From the NCBI GenBank assembly GCA_040756515.1, contig JBFLYW010000012.1, positions 1-64,000 of the forward strand: 64,000 nt of DNA, given 5' to 3'. The position numbers were made by a program, and so were the translations under genes. Of the stretch, positions 61,394-64,000 are shown piece by piece. Under the pieces are notes generated by a model. It was not told the origin of the DNA and ran no database searches. It worked only from the letters and a program-made list of their open reading frames with translations. How positions within the stretch are numbered: position 1 is the first letter of the stretch; the number at the start of each line of letters is the position of its first letter. This DNA is from DSXH01 sp020724325 (GTDB lineage: Bacteria > Bacteroidota > Ignavibacteria > Ignavibacteriales > Melioribacteraceae).

Positions 61394-61972
61394 CGATTCA
61401 AAATTCGCCAGGAATATTATCTCTCAATTCTGATATTGAGCTTGAGATAACTGAAGTATTTAAGAATTACTTAGAGTCAGCATATATTTATATCGTTATT
61501 AAAGAAAAAAAAGTTCTTTACAAAATGATGAAGTCATAAGGAATGTTTGATGACTTATCTCGTGTTTGATCTTGATGATTCCAGAAAACAGATTACCTAT
61601 TGCATTGTTTACAAAACACAAAGCGATTACATAGCTCGCTGTTTTACTTTACGCCCTATGATTTTTTGAACAACCGAAGTAACAAGAAACCTTAAAGAAA
61701 GAAATACTATTTTGCATTTGGCAATATTGTCAGAACTGAAGTGAAATATGCAAACAAATTTTTCACATTACTTAACTAACCGGAAGCTCCTTTTTGCTCT
61801 GAAAAATTCCAGAATTCATCAAAATTACTTTTGAAAAAAATATTTATATGACTTATTTTAAGCTGCGAATAAAATTATACTCATTAATAATTGTGCATTC
61901 ATACAACTTTTCAATTCGACAAATGCAATTCAAAAATCAATTCACAAAATCAAAAAACATAGGAGAAATTTA
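61394..61972. other. Gap with a transposase remnant
   Basis: A 579-nt gap between the efflux operon and the succinate dehydrogenase genes. The only recognisable content is the IS3-type transposase fragment at 61609-61695. The promoter of sdhC must lie in the last ~150 nt, but I cannot point to clear boxes. Confidence 0.5.
61609..61695 (+). pseudogene. IS3-family transposase C-terminal remnant
   Basis: These 87 nt encode LQNTKRLHSSLFYFTPYDFL, NNRSNKKP and a stop, matching the YNxxRxHSxLGYLTPxxF end of IS3-family OrfB integrases. Upstream codons in other frames (RKQITYCIV near 61580) may be further decayed parts. No terminal inverted repeats are seen, so the element is dead. Confidence 0.65.
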
Positions 61973-62644
61973 ATGGACTGGTTTTTTAGAGCATTAAACT
62001 CCTCGATCGGTAAAAAATTTGTAATGGCTGTAACCGGAATCTGCCTCTTGCTTTTCCTTATTATTCACCTTGTCAATAATCTTACACTTTTCGGCGGACC
62101 GGAGCTATTCAATACAGTCGTTAAAAATCTTGAGACAATTAAACCGCTCGTTAGAGTTATAGAACTTGTGTTAGTATTAATCTTTATGCTTCATATTTTC
62201 AATGGTGTTAGACTCTGGATAGAAAATAAAAAAGCCCGTCCGGTTAATTACAAAGTAAATGCTTCATCGGAAAATTCCGACCTCTTTTCCAGAACAATGT
62301 TTGTAACCGGTTCTATTATTTTCATTTTCCTTGTAATTCATTTAAGAACATTTTGGGTTTCTTTCAATTTAGGTAATACTCTTGCAGAACAACATCAATA
62401 CTATCAAATTGTTGCAGAAGCTTTCAGCAATCCTTTCTATTCCGGTTTCTATATTGCTGCCATGGTTTTACTGGGATTCCATCTAAATCATGGTTTTCAG
62501 AGTGCATTTCAAACATTCGGATGGAACAACAAAAAGTATTTCCCGATTATTAAGAAGTTAGGATTAATCTACACTTATATAATGGTAATCGGTTTTGCCT
62601 CTATTCCAATTTACTTTTTATTTTTCTACGGAGGTAACCTATGA
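61973..62644 (+). CDS. sdhC: Succinate dehydrogenase cytochrome b subunit
   Basis: Membrane anchor of succinate dehydrogenase/fumarate reductase, Bacteroidota type with one five-helix diheme subunit (223 aa). Helices begin near 17, 58, 105, 145 and 190; heme-ligand His candidates are in LLFLIIHLVNNL, LIFMLHIFNGVRL, IFLVIHL and LLGFHLNHGFQSAFQT. AGGAGAAATTT precedes the ATG. It overlaps sdhA by ATGA. Confidence 0.94.
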   Translation: MDWFFRALNSSIGKKFVMAVTGICLLLFLIIHLVNNLTLFGGPELFNTVVKNLETIKPLVRVIELVLVLIFMLHIFNGVRLWIENKKARPVNYKVNASSENSDLFSRTMFVTGSIIFIFLVIHLRTFWVSFNLGNTLAEQHQYYQIVAEAFSNPFYSGFYIAAMVLLGFHLNHGFQSAFQTFGWNNKKYFPIIKKLGLIYTYIMVIGFASIPIYFLFFYGGNL

Positions 62645-64000
62645 TTAAGTTAGATTCAAAAGTACCGAAAGGTCCAATAGAAGATAAGTGGACTAACCAC
62701 AAGTTCAACATGAAATTGGTTAATCCGGCTAACAAAAGGAAATACGACATTATAGTTGTAGGAACCGGATTAGCAGGTGCATCAGCTGCGGCTTCATTAG
62801 CAGAATTAGGTTATAATGTTACAGTACTGACATATCACGATTCTCCGCGCCGCGCGCATAGTATTTCTGCACAAGGTGGAATAAACGCAGCTAAAAATTA
62901 TCCGAATGACGGCGATAGCATACGCAGATTATTTTACGACACATTAAAAGGCGGTGATTACCGCGCACGCGAAGGCAACGTTTACAGATTAGCAGAGGTT
63001 AGTAATAATATTATCGATCAATGTGTTGCTCAGGGTGTTCCGTTTGCTAGAGAATACGGAGGACATCTGGATAACCGTTCCTTCGGCGGTGCTTTAGTAT
63101 CAAGAACTTTTTATTCGAGAAGCATAACTGGTCAGCAGTTACTTCTTGGTGCTTATAGTGCACTTTCGCGTCAGGTAGGTCTTGGCAAAATAAAAATGTT
63201 AATACGCCGTGAAATGCTTGGACTTACTGTTGTTGATGGACAGGCACGAGGTGTTGTTGCCAGAAATTTAATTACTGGCGAAATAGAAAGTTATGCAGCA
63301 CATGCTGTTTGTCTTGCAACTGGTGGATATTCAAGAGTGTTTTTCCTTTCAACTAATGCAATGAACTGCAACACTACTGCAATTTGGAGGGCGCATAAAA
63401 AAGGTGCTTTGTTTGCTAATCCGTGTTTTACGCAGATTCATCCAACGTGTTTACCTCTGCATGGCGAGCAGCAATCCAAACTAACATTGATGAGCGAAAG
63501 TTTACGTAATGATGGTAGAGTTTGGGTTCCGTTAAAACCCGGCGATAAACGAAAACCAGGCGATATCCCAGAACCTGAAAGAGATTATATACTTGAACGA
63601 AAATATCCGACGTATGGTAACTTAGCACCGCGGGATATTTCCTCGCGCGCTGCTAAAGAAGCTTGCGATGCCGGTAAAGGCGTTGGAGATACTGGTCAGG
63701 CAGTTTATCTTGATTTTGCAGATTCAATTAAACGTCTTGGTAAAAAAGTAATTGAAGAACGTTACGGCAATCTATTCGAAATGTATGAATTGATTACAGA
63801 TGAAAATCCATGGGAAGTTCCCATGAGAATTTATCCCGCCCCTCACTATACAATGGGCGGTTTATGGGTAGATTATAATTTGATGAGTAACATCCCCGGA
63901 CTTTATGTTCTTGGCGAAGCAAACTTCTCGGATCATGGAGCCAACCGTTTGGGTGCAAGTGCGCTTATGCAAGGGCTGGCGGATGGTTATTTTGTTATTC
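62641..64000 (+). CDS. sdhA: Succinate dehydrogenase flavoprotein subunit (partial)
   Basis: Flavoprotein oxidising succinate to fumarate; the first ~453 residues are present and the frame is still open at the window end. The Rossmann motif VVGTGLAGASAAASLAELG lies at 40-58; RRAHSISAQGGINAAKNYP contains the FAD-linking His; HPTCLP and MSESLRNDGRVWVP hold substrate-site residues; HYTMGGLWVDY and GEANFSDHGANRLGASALMQ lie near the end. The ATG overlaps the sdhC stop (ATGA), and GGAGG lies just upstream. The iron-sulfur subunit should follow outside the window. Confidence 0.97.
   Translation, partial: MIKLDSKVPKGPIEDKWTNHKFNMKLVNPANKRKYDIIVVGTGLAGASAAASLAELGYNVTVLTYHDSPRRAHSISAQGGINAAKNYPNDGDSIRRLFYDTLKGGDYRAREGNVYRLAEVSNNIIDQCVAQGVPFAREYGGHLDNRSFGGALVSRTFYSRSITGQQLLLGAYSALSRQVGLGKIKMLIRREMLGLTVVDGQARGVVARNLITGEIESYAAHAVCLATGGYSRVFFLSTNAMNCNTTAIWRAHKKGALFANPCFTQIHPTCLPLHGEQQSKLTLMSESLRNDGRVWVPLKPGDKRKPGDIPEPERDYILERKYPTYGNLAPRDISSRAAKEACDAGKGVGDTGQAVYLDFADSIKRLGKKVIEERYGNLFEMYELITDENPWEVPMRIYPAPHYTMGGLWVDYNLMSNIPGLYVLGEANFSDHGANRLGASALMQGLADGYFVI

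Overview
The window looks like chromosomal DNA of an Ignavibacteria-type bacterium (Bacteroidota/Chlorobiota side of the tree). This is an inference from the AT-rich composition, two proteins with C-terminal type IX secretion sorting domains of the NFPNPFNP type, Bacteroidota-style TonB-dependent receptors and single-subunit-anchor succinate dehydrogenase genes. No rRNA or tRNA genes and no CRISPR array were seen.

Region 1 (about 1-33,500) is a large pectin-utilisation locus on the + strand. Outside the cell it supplies two GH28 polygalacturonase-type enzymes, a GH105 unsaturated uronyl hydrolase, PL9- and PL10-type pectate lyases, a sorted beta-helix protein and a DUF4861 protein. A TonB-dependent receptor and a TRAP transporter (dctP-dctQ-dctM) bring products in. 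Inside, uxaC, uxaE and a UxuB-like reductase lead from galacturonate via tagaturonate and fructuronate to mannonate. kduI and kduD handle unsaturated uronate, and kdgK and eda finish at pyruvate and glyceraldehyde-3-phosphate. Less expected members are a LarA-type nickel-pincer racemase homologue with all Ni ligands, gnd, transketolase, and two enolase-superfamily proteins with Tat-like export signals. No mannonate dehydratase is present. A LacI regulator and matching promoter/repeat arrangements in front of it and of the TonB receptor suggest a local regulon.

Region 2 (33,500-40,000) holds a decayed response-regulator receiver, a membrane histidine kinase, a clan GH-A glycosidase, an RluE-like pseudouridine synthase, and a BtuB-like receptor on the - strand behind a cobalamin riboswitch.

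Region 3 (about 40,100-56,400) is the striking part: a visibly more AT-rich array of four related modules. Each begins with a conserved noncoding leader, a TTGACA promoter whose spacer is a variable poly-T run (14, 15, 14, 11 T), and a MauE/DoxX-like membrane redox gene. The cargo is a small exported peptide with an even number of cysteines (4 or 6), a hairpin right after the peptide gene, a GxGPGE-type 6-bladed beta-propeller protein, and a membrane-anchored CxxC thioredoxin-like protein. The fourth module has a truncated MauE and instead carries a RiPP cluster: a GG-leader, 4-Cys precursor, a radical SAM/SPASM maturase, a second (pseudo-)radical SAM protein, a propeller and a C39-peptidase ABC exporter. 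Three of the four leaders start with a decayed copy of the first ~17-24 codons of the RND efflux gene that follows the array, so the modules seem to have accumulated at the 5' end of that gene.

Region 4 (56,790-64,000) has the RND pump and its adaptor, an IS3-family transposase remnant, sdhC, and sdhA, which runs off the window end.
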